Under the pieces are notes generated by a model, which saw nothing but the letters and a program-made list of their open reading frames with translations, ran no database searches and was not told the DNA's origin. From positions 1-36,036 of the forward strand of contig JAJRWX010000077.1 of assembly GCA_024276605.1 (NCBI GenBank): a DNA stretch of 36,036 bases, read 5' to 3'. Source of the DNA: Planctomycetota bacterium (lineage in GTDB: Bacteria; Planctomycetota; Phycisphaerae; UBA1845). Shown here in pieces: positions 15,980 through 24,251 of the stretch (position 1 is the first letter of the stretch; each line of letters starts with the position of its first letter). Made by a program: the position numbers and the translations under genes.

Positions 15980-17020
15980 GTGAAAGTTTTAGTCACAGGG
16001 CATCGTGGGTACATTGGTTCCGTCCTATGTCAAGTATTGATGAATCGTGGTATTGAAGTTGTTGGTCTGGATGTGGATTATTACCGAGGATGTGCATTTG
16101 GCCGGGTACCTGAGTTTGGTTCTTCCCTCTGTATAGATATTCGTGCCATCGAGTTGCATCACTTCGATGGTGTGGATGCTGTGATCCATCTTGCAGGTAT
16201 AGCTGATGATGCATCGGGTGATCTTGATCCCCAGCTCACTGAAGATATTAATTTCGCGGGTACCATGCGCATGGCTGAGGTTGCTAAAGTAGCTGGTGTC
16301 GAGCGGTTTTTCTTAGCTTCCAGTTGTAGCGTTTATGGAAAAGGCGCTCTGGAACCGTTGACCGAAAAGAGCCTGGTTCATCCACTGACAACCTACGCGC
16401 GATCTAAGCTTTCATGTGAACAAACATTGAGTGCGTTGGCGGATGAATATTTTTCTCCGGTCTATTTACGGCTAGGCACGGTTTACGGGGTGTCGCCGAA
16501 GCTGCGGCTCGATACCGTGGTCAACGATTTTGTTGGGGCAGCTACGACTACCCAACGCATTACTATGAGGACGGCTGGTCTGGCCTGGCGACCGCTGATC
16601 CACGTTGAGGATGTAGCTAGAACAATCACGGGGTTGTTGTCTCTATCATCACATCGCATCCACAATCGTGCGATCAACATCGTGCAACGTCGTGAGAATT
16701 ATCGAATCACTCAGATAGCGGATGCCGTGACGGATGCGATGCCTGAATGCCGTTGGACCGGTGCCTTCGATGTGGTTGACACGGCGTCTTATAGCGTGTG
16801 CGGTGAATTACTCGCTCACCTACTGCCGGGGTTTCGTTTTCATTGGAAATTAGAGGACGGCATCAGGCAGTTAGCTGCCGCCTTGCAAGGGGCAGGTGTC
16901 ACCAGTGCTGAGTGGCGTTCCGATCGTTACCGCCGGGTCATGCGTCTTCGCAGCTTACTCGAACGGGGCGAATTGGACTTGCATGTACACCATTGTGCGC
17001 ATGACATGTGTGTTTCATAG
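15980..17020 (+). CDS. NAD-dependent sugar epimerase/dehydratase (extended SDR)
   Basis: This 346-residue extended short-chain dehydrogenase has a dinucleotide-binding motif at its N-terminus (VTGHRGYIGS, residues 5-14), Ser at 114-115 (LASSCSVYG) and the catalytic YxxxK pair Tyr139/Lys143 (TYARSK). Such enzymes epimerise, dehydrate or reduce nucleotide sugars. The start is a GTG at 15980 with only a weak upstream GAGAG. It is the first gene of a co-directional run to 22990 that includes glycosyltransferases, a sugar aminotransferase and a formyltransferase, so it probably shapes the sugar that they use. The exact reaction cannot be assigned. Confidence 0.85.
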   Translation: MKVLVTGHRGYIGSVLCQVLMNRGIEVVGLDVDYYRGCAFGRVPEFGSSLCIDIRAIELHHFDGVDAVIHLAGIADDASGDLDPQLTEDINFAGTMRMAEVAKVAGVERFFLASSCSVYGKGALEPLTEKSLVHPLTTYARSKLSCEQTLSALADEYFSPVYLRLGTVYGVSPKLRLDTVVNDFVGAATTTQRITMRTAGLAWRPLIHVEDVARTITGLLSLSSHRIHNRAINIVQRRENYRITQIADAVTDAMPECRWTGAFDVVDTASYSVCGELLAHLLPGFRFHWKLEDGIRQLAAALQGAGVTSAEWRSDRYRRVMRLRSLLERGELDLHVHHCAHDMCVS

Positions 17021-17034
17021 GGCAACTTCACACG

Positions 17035-18180
17035 ATGCAGCCTCACGTTCTGCTCATTAACACGTACTACCCACAGTTCCTCGAAACGCTATATGCCAAG
17101 TGTCCCGGCTTGGCCGAGGAGTCGTATGATAAGCAGCGGCAGTTTATTTCCCAGCAAGCCTTCGGTGCCGGTGATGCTTATGCCAGGGGATTAATATCTG
17201 CAGGCTGTCGCGTTATGGAAATTATATGTAACGCCGATGCCATGCAACGACAGTGGGCACGAGAACATGACCTGAATCTTGCCGACAACATCCACGACAT
17301 GAGACGACAGATTGTCGCCGCTCAGATTCGCTACGATCGACCGGATGTATTGTATGTATTTGAATGGTGTCCCCTGGGTGACGCATTCCTGGCTGATATG
17401 AAGCGGGAAGTGCGTCTTATTGCGGGGCAAATTGCCTCGCCCATCCCCACCGATCGTACGTTCCAATCTCATGACGTGATGTTTTCCTCCTGGCCGCCAA
17501 TCGTCGATTTTTTCCAACAGCAAGGAAAACAGTCAGCGTATCTGATGCTGGCCTTCGATGAACGTATCCTACAGGGCATTACCAAGTTAGCGCCGGCATA
17601 CGATGTGACCTTCGTGGGCGGCTTCGCGCCGTCTCACCCGGATCGGATGACCTGGCTTGAAACTATGTTGCAAGACATTGACGTTGACATTTTTGGTTAT
17701 GGTGTCGACGCTACCGCTGAGAGTTCGGCTATCCGATCGCATCATCATGGTGAAGTTTGGGGCTGGGATATGTATAAGGTGTTGCAACGATCGCGCATTA
17801 CGTTGAATCGGCATGCCCACAACGACGTCGGTGGTTGCGTTTCGCACGACTTTGCCAACAACATGCGACTCTTCGAAGCCACCGGGGTGGGAACCTGCCT
17901 GCTCACTGAAATGCGCAGCAATCTGTCGACCATGTTCGAGCCTGATGTTGAAGTAGTTACCTATGTTACGCCGCAGGAGTGTTTGGAAAAAGTCCGCTAT
18001 TACCTCGAACACCCCACCGAGCGATCGAGCATAGCCAAAGCCGGCCAAACCCGGACGCTGGGCGACCATAGTTACACCCAACGTATGCTGGAGCTTACTG
18101 AGCGACTTACCCACTACCTAGGTCAAACACCTAGAAGAACACCGACGACACCATCTATGCTATCATCCCACTCTAGTTGA
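17035..18180 (+). CDS. CgeB-like glycosyltransferase
   Basis: This 381-residue protein (ATG 17035) resembles the CgeB/YkvP type of GT-B glycosyltransferases. The N-terminal half is a Rossmann-like domain (HVLLINTYYPQFLETLY...). The middle contains the motif TFVGGFAPSHPDRMTWLE, and the C-terminal half has the nucleotide-sugar-binding pattern ITLNRHAHNDVGG...NNMRLFEATGVGTCLLTE. An upstream in-frame start at 17008 would overlap the epimerase gene. It ends with a short Thr/Pro/Ser-rich tail. It probably transfers a sugar in surface-glycan assembly together with the neighbouring genes. Confidence 0.75.
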   Translation: MQPHVLLINTYYPQFLETLYAKCPGLAEESYDKQRQFISQQAFGAGDAYARGLISAGCRVMEIICNADAMQRQWAREHDLNLADNIHDMRRQIVAAQIRYDRPDVLYVFEWCPLGDAFLADMKREVRLIAGQIASPIPTDRTFQSHDVMFSSWPPIVDFFQQQGKQSAYLMLAFDERILQGITKLAPAYDVTFVGGFAPSHPDRMTWLETMLQDIDVDIFGYGVDATAESSAIRSHHHGEVWGWDMYKVLQRSRITLNRHAHNDVGGCVSHDFANNMRLFEATGVGTCLLTEMRSNLSTMFEPDVEVVTYVTPQECLEKVRYYLEHPTERSSIAKAGQTRTLGDHSYTQRMLELTERLTHYLGQTPRRTPTTPSMLSSHSS

Positions 18181-18245
18181 ATGGTCGTCAGATTTGATCC
18201 AATCCGATTCCGATAACGAACGCACTAAGTAGCTTCTATTATCGG

Positions 18246-18405
18246 TCACAAAGCCTGTGATATGGACCTGGGGCTTCGTCAGTCGAGGTGCTCGATGAAC
18301 AATTCACAGCCCTGCGAGGGCTGAAGAGAATGCACGGGCCGTGCAGATGGATTAACGGACGTGCCGATAATGGGAGAAGGGTAGTGGTTCGCGCGTTCTT
18401 GAACC
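18246..18405 (+). ncRNA. Candidate structured leader RNA: five consecutive hairpins
   Basis: In the 235-bp gap before the aminotransferase gene I see tight stem-loops in a row: TCACA/TGTGA (18246-18260), TCGAG/CTCGA with a 3-nt loop (18283-18295), CAGCCCT/AGGGCTG with loop GCG (18307-18323), TGCAC/GTGCA (18331-18345) and GGTTC/GAACC (18386-18405). The last ends just before the AGGG ribosome site at 18407. It does not match any riboswitch consensus I know. It could be a regulatory leader or a decayed repeat cluster. Confidence 0.35.
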
Positions 18406-18415
18406 CAGGGTGCTT

Positions 18416-19582
18416 ATGTTCGTGATTGAACGAAAGGTATGGCCGTTGGCTGTTGACTCATATATACCGGTTTCCCAGCCGGACCTGTCCGCATTAGAGC
18501 GTCGGTATCTGCTTGATGCGTTCGATTCCACATGGATTTCCGGTGCCGGCGATTATGTCGATCGGTTCGAGCATCAATTTGCACAATTTGCTGGTGTTTC
18601 ACACGCGGTGAGTTGTGTGAATGGAACGGCGGCGTTGCATCTGGCCTTGTTAGCGTTGGACATTGGGACGGGAGATGAAGTCATCGTCCCGGACCTCACG
18701 TATGTGGCTACCGCTAATGCCGTACGCTATGTCGGTGCGACTCCCATCTTCGCTGATTGTGATTCCCACACCTGGAATATAGATGCGGCTAGTGCTGCTA
18801 GCATGATGACGGATAAGACGCGGGCGATCATAGGCGTTCACTTGCTTGGTGTGCCGGCTGACGTCACCGCGCTGCGCGACCTGGTAGATGCTCATCACTG
18901 CGCGTTCATCGAGGACGCCTCCGAAGCGCATGGCGCGAAGTGGTGTGATAAGCCGATCGGATAGTTCGGTGATATGTCCACCTTCAGCTTTTTTGGGAAT
19001 AAGATTTTAGCTACAGGCGAGGGAGGCATGGTTTGTACACAAGATGCGTCGTTAGCCGCGCGTATGCGCAAACTCAAGGGTCAGGGTGTTGATCCGAAGT
19101 GTCACTATTTCTTTGACGAGGTTGGCTACAATTATCGTATGACAAATCTCGCTGCGGCGATTGGCGTGGCGCAACTTGAGCGTTTCGATGAGCTATATCA
19201 AAAACGTGAGCAAGTTCGCCGGTGGTACGATGCGTTGTTTGACGAGGTTGGTTTGAACATCAAATGTCAGGTGATTCCGCAAGAGGCACATCCTGTGACC
19301 TGGATGTACGGGATTGTTCTCGATCATGAACAAGGCGTCACGCGCGACGAGATGCGCACGCACCTGGCGGATCGAGGGATTGAAACGAGACCTTTTTTCC
19401 ATTCGCTTAGTCGGCTTCCTATCTATCAAAATGCCCGAACGGATCTGCATTGTCTGAAAAGTTGGTCAATCAGCCAGTACGGTATTATGTTGCCCACGCA
19501 TACCCAGTTGTCTCGATCGGATGTAGAACGGATCGTATCGGAGGTGCGCTGTTGTTTTGATACAGCTATACCCATCTCATGA
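18416..19582 (+). pseudogene. Perosamine-synthase-like DegT aminotransferase, interrupted by in-frame TAG
   Basis: The frame from ATG 18416 (AGGG five bases upstream) encodes a 388-residue DegT/DnrJ/EryC1 aminotransferase except for TAG at 18962-18964 (codon 183). The N-terminal part resembles GDP-perosamine synthases (DSTWISGAGDYV, NGTAALHLALLAL, PDLTYVATANAVRYVGATP, EDASEAHGAK). The part after the stop carries the PLP lysine (FSFFGNK) and GEGGMV. Homologues have Ser or Thr at the stop position (G-S/T-FGD), so one base change from TCG would explain it. No frameshift is present and both halves are well preserved. It is either a very recent mutation, a sequence error or a readthrough site. If intact, it would make a 4-amino-4,6-dideoxy sugar. 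Confidence 0.85.
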
Positions 19583-20358
19583 AAATACTTCTATGCGGCT
19601 ATCATGAAGCGGGATATCGAGCGTTACGCCATCTGGTGGCAAACGGATATGAGGTAGCTGTTGCCACGCATGAAGCCCCCAAGGATTTACCTTCGCTTGT
19701 GCATTTCGCTGCGGTGCATAGTCTGCCATGCGTGTGTGGTTCGTTGTCTGAGGTGCATGCGCTGGCTGTTGATTTTCAACCGGATATTATATTTTCCGTC
19801 TACTACCGATCGATACTGCCCGAGGAAACGCTAGCACTTGCGCCGCGCGGTGCCTTCAATTTTCATCCGTCATTACTACCCAAGCATCGCGGTTGTTTCT
19901 CTGCGCCGTGGGCGATTATTGAGGGTGACTTAATCACCGGCGTCACCTGCCATCGGATGATCGAGCAAGTTGATCAGGGTGACATCGTTGCGGTAATGGC
20001 GGTAAACATCGACAAGGATGATACAGGCATTCGACTGTTTTATAAGCTCATTGACGCGACGGTTTACCTGTTTGCGCTAGTTGTGGCGCAAGCATCTCAA
20101 GGTGATTTCTGCGGTAACCCACAAACGGGTGAGGGTAGTTATCACAAGCGCGAGCTGCCGTATGGTGGTGTCATCAACCCGGATTGGCCCAGAAAACGCG
20201 TGGATCGTTTTATTCGCGCGATGGTTTTTCCACCTTTTCCGCCGGCTCAATTCATGTTAGATGGTGTTGCGTATCCCATACGTTCCATGAAAGAATACAA
20301 TATCGTACGACGACGCCAATCTCGCCGTCGTCGGGGATCTTCGACATGCGTGTTGTGA
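19579..20358 (+). CDS. Sugar N-formyltransferase (WbkC/VioF-like)
   Basis: This 259-residue protein belongs to the formyltransferase family of methionyl-tRNA formyltransferase and sugar N-formyltransferases, which use N10-formyltetrahydrofolate. The catalytic Asn94, His96 and Asp132 are in place (FNFHPSLLPKHRG and EQVDQGDIV). It lacks the tRNA-binding C-terminal domain of Fmt and instead ends in a short sugar-enzyme-like tail (FPPFPPAQFMLDG). Its ATG overlaps the aminotransferase stop (ATGA 19579-19582), which supports a shared pathway: the aminotransferase makes an amino sugar and this enzyme formylates it. It overlaps the next gene by 13 bp. Confidence 0.87.
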   Translation: MKILLCGYHEAGYRALRHLVANGYEVAVATHEAPKDLPSLVHFAAVHSLPCVCGSLSEVHALAVDFQPDIIFSVYYRSILPEETLALAPRGAFNFHPSLLPKHRGCFSAPWAIIEGDLITGVTCHRMIEQVDQGDIVAVMAVNIDKDDTGIRLFYKLIDATVYLFALVVAQASQGDFCGNPQTGEGSYHKRELPYGGVINPDWPRKRVDRFIRAMVFPPFPPAQFMLDGVAYPIRSMKEYNIVRRRQSRRRRGSSTCVL

Positions 20359-21539
20359 TTAATGCTCAACTGGATCCGCAAACGAGCGGCGGTATTGCCC
20401 AAGTGCTTGTCGGGTTAGCTCATGCCTTGGGGCAATTAGACGGGCCTGAGCAATACGTTTTCGTATGTTCGCCGGAATCAGGCGCGTGGCTTGAGCCATT
20501 TATAGCCAAGAATTCGGCGATTGAGATCAACCGAAATAAAACCAACGCACCTGCAACTGGGGCACGTGAAACCGACGGCTTTTGGGAATCCTATCAGCCT
20601 GATGTACTTCATTTTCCCTATCAAAGTTATACGCGGACGAGGTTCCCGACAGTATTTAATCCGCATGATTTGCAGCATGTACACTTACCCGAATTTTTTT
20701 CAACCGATGAATGTCGTCGACGTGACATGTTGTATCGACAGGCCTGCACTCATGCTGCCGCTATCACCGTGGCTAGTCGTTATGTGCGTGATGACGTGGT
20801 GAGAGCATACAACATTGATCGGCGAACTGTTCATGTGATTTCTTGGGCGCCGCCCACCGAGGCCTATCCATCTGCGAAGAAAATTGATATTGAAACCGTG
20901 CAACGGAAATATGATCTACCATCCATCTTTGCCATTTACCCCGCGCAAACCTGGCCCCACAAAAATCACCTGATGTTACTTGATGCGTTGGCTGAAGTTC
21001 GTAGTCAGTACCACAAGGATATTTCGCTGGTATGCACAGGTGCGAAAACGGATGATTACGCGGTTATTAGAAATCATATTGAAAAACTCGGTTTGACGTC
21101 GCGCGTGCATTTCCTTGGACGCATACCTGAAGAAGATTTGGTATCACTCTATCGTCTCGCGGAATTCATGATTGTACCTACACTGTTTGAGGCGATCAGT
21201 TTCCCTGTATTTGAAGCGTTTGCCGAACAATTACCGGTGGCATGTTCTCATGTGACGGCTTTACCTGAACAAGTGGGAGACGCGGCGCTCTTGTTTGATC
21301 CTCGTGATGTGAAAGACATGGCTAAGGCGATGTATCGACTCGCGCATGATGGTTTACTGCGGGAGGAGCTTGTTATGCGGGGTCGCACACGGTTGGCGAA
21401 GTATAGTTGGCTAAATACCGCACGACAATATCGCGATGTATACCGGCTCGTCGCGCAGCCGCAGCGATTAACCAACAGTAGACATTCAGCCATTGCTTGT
21501 GATACTACCACATCGATCATGGATGGATTCAACGTATGA
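20346..21539 (+). CDS. GT4-family glycosyltransferase
   Basis: This 397-residue protein starts at ATG 20346, inside the end of the formyltransferase gene. It begins MRVVINAQLDPQTSGGIAQV, with the glycine-rich acceptor loop of GT-B enzymes. The C-terminal domain has the GT4 features IYPAQTWPHKNH, VHFLGRIPEEDLVSLYRLAEF and the E-x7-E motif (FEAISFPVFEAFAE) that binds the nucleotide sugar. It is likely a retaining transferase acting at the cytoplasmic face in glycan assembly. Its TGA overlaps the ATG of the methyltransferase (21536-21539). Confidence 0.9.
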   Translation: MRVVINAQLDPQTSGGIAQVLVGLAHALGQLDGPEQYVFVCSPESGAWLEPFIAKNSAIEINRNKTNAPATGARETDGFWESYQPDVLHFPYQSYTRTRFPTVFNPHDLQHVHLPEFFSTDECRRRDMLYRQACTHAAAITVASRYVRDDVVRAYNIDRRTVHVISWAPPTEAYPSAKKIDIETVQRKYDLPSIFAIYPAQTWPHKNHLMLLDALAEVRSQYHKDISLVCTGAKTDDYAVIRNHIEKLGLTSRVHFLGRIPEEDLVSLYRLAEFMIVPTLFEAISFPVFEAFAEQLPVACSHVTALPEQVGDAALLFDPRDVKDMAKAMYRLAHDGLLREELVMRGRTRLAKYSWLNTARQYRDVYRLVAQPQRLTNSRHSAIACDTTTSIMDGFNV

Positions 21540-22267
21540 CAACGGATACAAAAAATGGCGAGGTCATCAACGATGAACAGCAAGCGGAAACAATAGCTGA
21601 TGCTGTCGTGGCGTTGGCAGGCTCATCACAAACGCATCGACGATTGTTGGAGGTGTATCGCCAAATCGAAGGTGATACGTATCTCGAACAGGATATTCAA
21701 ACCTTGCAGACGTGTGTCAGCGATAACAAACCGTATTGGGATATTTGTTGCGTACTCGCTGCTTTTGCCACACTACGCAACCCGAAGGCGTACTTGGAGA
21801 TCGGCGTGCGTCGCGGACGGTCCACCTCGGTCGTTGCCGCTTTGAACCCCCGTATCGATCTATATCTATTTGACCTGTGGCACCCCGATTATGCGGGCGT
21901 AGCTAATCCCGGCCCGGACTTTGTCCATAAACAGCTCGATCGTGTCGGACATTGTGGCAAACGGGAGTTTTATTCCGGGTATTCCCAAGAGACTGTGCCC
22001 GCATTTTTTAAGCAGACGGATCGTCCGGACCTGTTTTCGATGGTAACCGTTGATGGCGACCATCGCGACGAAGGTGCACGCCGTGACCTTGACAATGTCT
22101 ACACTGTGCTAGCCCCCGGTGGTCTGTTAGTGTTTGACGATATTGTTCATCCTACTTATCCAACACTCCATGACACGTGGCGAGGGTTTGCGGTCTGTCA
22201 TTCCGATCTTTACACGCGGGAAAATATGAGCGATGCGACGGGGACGGCCCTGGGTATCAGATCATAG
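21536..22267 (+). CDS. Class I SAM-dependent methyltransferase (Methyltransf_24/CmcI-like)
   Basis: This 243-residue protein has an S-adenosylmethionine-binding fold with motif I YLEIGVRRGRST and an acidic post-I residue (LYLFDLW). It then has VTVDGDHRDEGARRDLD and LAPGGLLVFDDIVHP, typical of methyltransferases found in glycan and cephalosporin-hydroxylase-like families. An N-terminal extension of about 65 residues precedes the fold. Coupling by ATGA to the glycosyltransferase suggests that it methylates a sugar or glycan end. It ends at TAG 22265-22267, 42 bp before rsmG and in the same frame, but its C-terminus (ALGIRS) looks natural. Confidence 0.78.
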   Translation: MTTDTKNGEVINDEQQAETIADAVVALAGSSQTHRRLLEVYRQIEGDTYLEQDIQTLQTCVSDNKPYWDICCVLAAFATLRNPKAYLEIGVRRGRSTSVVAALNPRIDLYLFDLWHPDYAGVANPGPDFVHKQLDRVGHCGKREFYSGYSQETVPAFFKQTDRPDLFSMVTVDGDHRDEGARRDLDNVYTVLAPGGLLVFDDIVHPTYPTLHDTWRGFAVCHSDLYTRENMSDATGTALGIRS

Positions 22268-22309
22268 AGCATCTATGATGATGAGGCGCTTGACGCTATC
22301 GTTATCACC

Positions 22310-22990
22310 ATGACGACATCCGATGCAGACATATTCAAACAGACGCTGGCTCAAGCTGCGGCTACGTGGTCGGTGCCACTTACCGATGAGCAGCTTGAAC
22401 TCATGCACCGCCACTACGAGGCTGTCCTTGAGACTAACCGTGCGTTCAATTTAACCCGCATCACCGGGCCGGTCGAGGCGGCCATCAAACATTATGTTGA
22501 TTCACTTGCGCTATGGCGGTGGGCAGATGATCGAGTTTCAAGAAAATTAAGGTGTCTCGATGTTGGCACCGGCGCTGGTTTTCCAGCTATTCCCTTAGCT
22601 ATCGCTGTACCAAATTGGCATGTGACCGCGATTGACTCTACAAGAAAAAAGATCGACTTTGTCGCCAAGGCAACGAATGCGCTGCAACTCAACAACTTGT
22701 GTACTGAACACGCACGTAGTGAGCACTGGACGTGCGACACGCTGTATGACATCGTCACCATGCGTGCCGTCAGCTCAGCTGCGAATGGTATTGTTAAAGC
22801 TGCCAGGCATGTTGATCGTGGCGGGTCATTGGTCTTGTTCAAAAGCTCGACGATCGAACCGGCGGAAATTCAAGAAGCAGCAAGCATGGCTAAACAACAC
22901 CAACTTAGGGCTGTAGAATCATTTAACTATACGCTGGCTTACAAGAACGACATCTTGGAGCGGGTGTTGTTGATTTATACGAAGAAGTAG
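22310..22990 (+). CDS. rsmG: 16S rRNA (guanine-N7)-methyltransferase RsmG
   Basis: RsmG (GidB) methylates G527 of 16S rRNA. The 226-residue product has the family signatures FNLTRI, KHYVDSLALW, the SAM motif LDVGTGAGFPAIPLAIAVP, DSTRKKIDFV and VTMRAV. It lies at the end of the glycan cluster, probably by read-through transcription, and not beside gidA (mnmG) as in many bacteria. Its stop is only four bases from the stop of the convergent phosphofructokinase gene. No good Shine-Dalgarno precedes the ATG at 22310, so the start is the likeliest but not certain. Confidence 0.93.
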   Translation: MTTSDADIFKQTLAQAAATWSVPLTDEQLELMHRHYEAVLETNRAFNLTRITGPVEAAIKHYVDSLALWRWADDRVSRKLRCLDVGTGAGFPAIPLAIAVPNWHVTAIDSTRKKIDFVAKATNALQLNNLCTEHARSEHWTCDTLYDIVTMRAVSSAANGIVKAARHVDRGGSLVLFKSSTIEPAEIQEAASMAKQHQLRAVESFNYTLAYKNDILERVLLIYTKK

Positions 22991-22994
22991 TTGG

Positions 22995-24107
22995 CTATCC
23001 TTCATCACCGAAACAAACGCCCGTCGCGCGGCAGGCGGCGACCAGCGCATCGTCTGGTGGAATGAGTTTTTGTTTATCAGCGACCTGATCGATCGGAACG
23101 GAGCCGAGTGCACCATTTTGCCACACGACCATATGATTTATTTGATCATGTATCATCAATCCTACGGCATGGTAACCGAATAGCGTAGCCAGGGTGCGAT
23201 CGTAGGTCGTTGGGGTTCCGCCGCGTTGCACATGGCCCAAGATCGTCGCACGACATTCAAGCCGGGTCCGCTTGGCGATCTCATAACTTAACACTTCACT
23301 TACCCCGCCCAGCCGTATGGGATCGGGTGATTCCTGCACCACGCGATCGACAACGACTTGGCCGCCTTTTGGTTTTGCGCCTTCGGATACCGCCACAAGC
23401 GTATACGCCTTGCCATGTTGGCTGCGTTCGATACACCGCCTACAGACCATATCGATATCAAATTCAATCTCTGGTATTAAGATGAGGTCAGCGCCGCTAG
23501 CTGCGCCGGCATGTAATGTGATCCAACCCGCATTTCTTCCCATCATCTCAACCAACATCACGCGAGAATGGCTTGAAGCCGTGGTGCGGATCCGATCCAT
23601 GGCCTCTGTGGCGATGGTAACTGCGGTATTAAAACCAAACGTTACATCGGTGTGCATGAGATCGTTATCAATGGTTTTCGGTACGCCGATGATTGGCACG
23701 CCATGTTCAGCCACGCGCGACGCTGCGGACATCGTTCCATCGCCGCCAATACATACAAGCACATCGAGTTGGGCACGCGCAATATTATCCACCACCCTAT
23801 CAGTTACATCTTCGAAGATCGGATTTCCATCCGGGGCATAATCAACGCAAAAGCGGGCTGGGTCTGCCTTGTTGGACGTCCCTAAAATCGTTCCGCCTTG
23901 ATCGAGAATGTTGGAGACATCCGAAAATTTCAGCGGTCTCATGCGGTTTTCGATAAGCCCGAGAAACCCGTCCGCGATGCCGAATACTTCCAGGTTATAT
24001 CGCGTAATAGCTGTTTTAGTGACTGCACGGATGACGGCATTAAGGCCGGGACAATCCCCGCCGCCGGTGAGTATGCCGATGCGTTTGATGGTTTTCTTTG
24101 TTGACAT
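22995..24107 (-). CDS. 6-phosphofructokinase (PfkA family)
   Basis: This 370-residue enzyme phosphorylates fructose 6-phosphate in glycolysis. N-terminal GILTGGGDCPGLNAVIR and CIGGDGTMSAAS match PfkA. Gly124 (GGDG) sits where PPi-dependent enzymes have Asp, which favours ATP. Lys144 in PKTIDND is the residue typical of PPi-dependent and long-chain enzymes, in place of the Gly of E. coli PfkA. This Gly/Lys combination occurs in the ATP-using group III type, so ATP is likelier but not certain. It ends four bases from rsmG. A terminator for the upstream gene lies at 24153-24202. Confidence 0.92.
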   Translation of the reverse strand: MSTKKTIKRIGILTGGGDCPGLNAVIRAVTKTAITRYNLEVFGIADGFLGLIENRMRPLKFSDVSNILDQGGTILGTSNKADPARFCVDYAPDGNPIFEDVTDRVVDNIARAQLDVLVCIGGDGTMSAASRVAEHGVPIIGVPKTIDNDLMHTDVTFGFNTAVTIATEAMDRIRTTASSHSRVMLVEMMGRNAGWITLHAGAASGADLILIPEIEFDIDMVCRRCIERSQHGKAYTLVAVSEGAKPKGGQVVVDRVVQESPDPIRLGGVSEVLSYEIAKRTRLECRATILGHVQRGGTPTTYDRTLATLFGYHAVGLMIHDQINHMVVWQNGALGSVPIDQVADKQKLIPPDDALVAACRATGVCFGDEG

Positions 24108-24152
24108 GAAAAGACTCGATAACCGGAGCAGGCCAATCTGACAAACGAAGCT

Positions 24153-24202
24153 TCAAAAAAAGAAAACGGCGACCAAGCTGGAGGTGTGCTTGATCGCCGT
24201 TT
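24153..24202 (-). terminator. Rho-independent terminator after the TPR protein gene
   Basis: On the minus strand a 15-bp stem (AAACGGCGATCAAGC with its complement, one mismatch) closes a 9-nt loop and is followed by a T-rich run (TTTTCTTTTTTT in total). It lies between the TPR gene stop (24252) and the phosphofructokinase start (24107). Confidence 0.85.
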
Positions 24203-24251
24203 AGATCCATGTTAACCGACCACTGGAGGGGGTGTCGGCAACAGGTAAGGG

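Noticed and set aside
21536-22990. The methyltransferase and rsmG as one gene split by TAG, because they share a frame
   Set aside because: Both have complete family-length products with natural ends, and RsmG has its own N-terminus.
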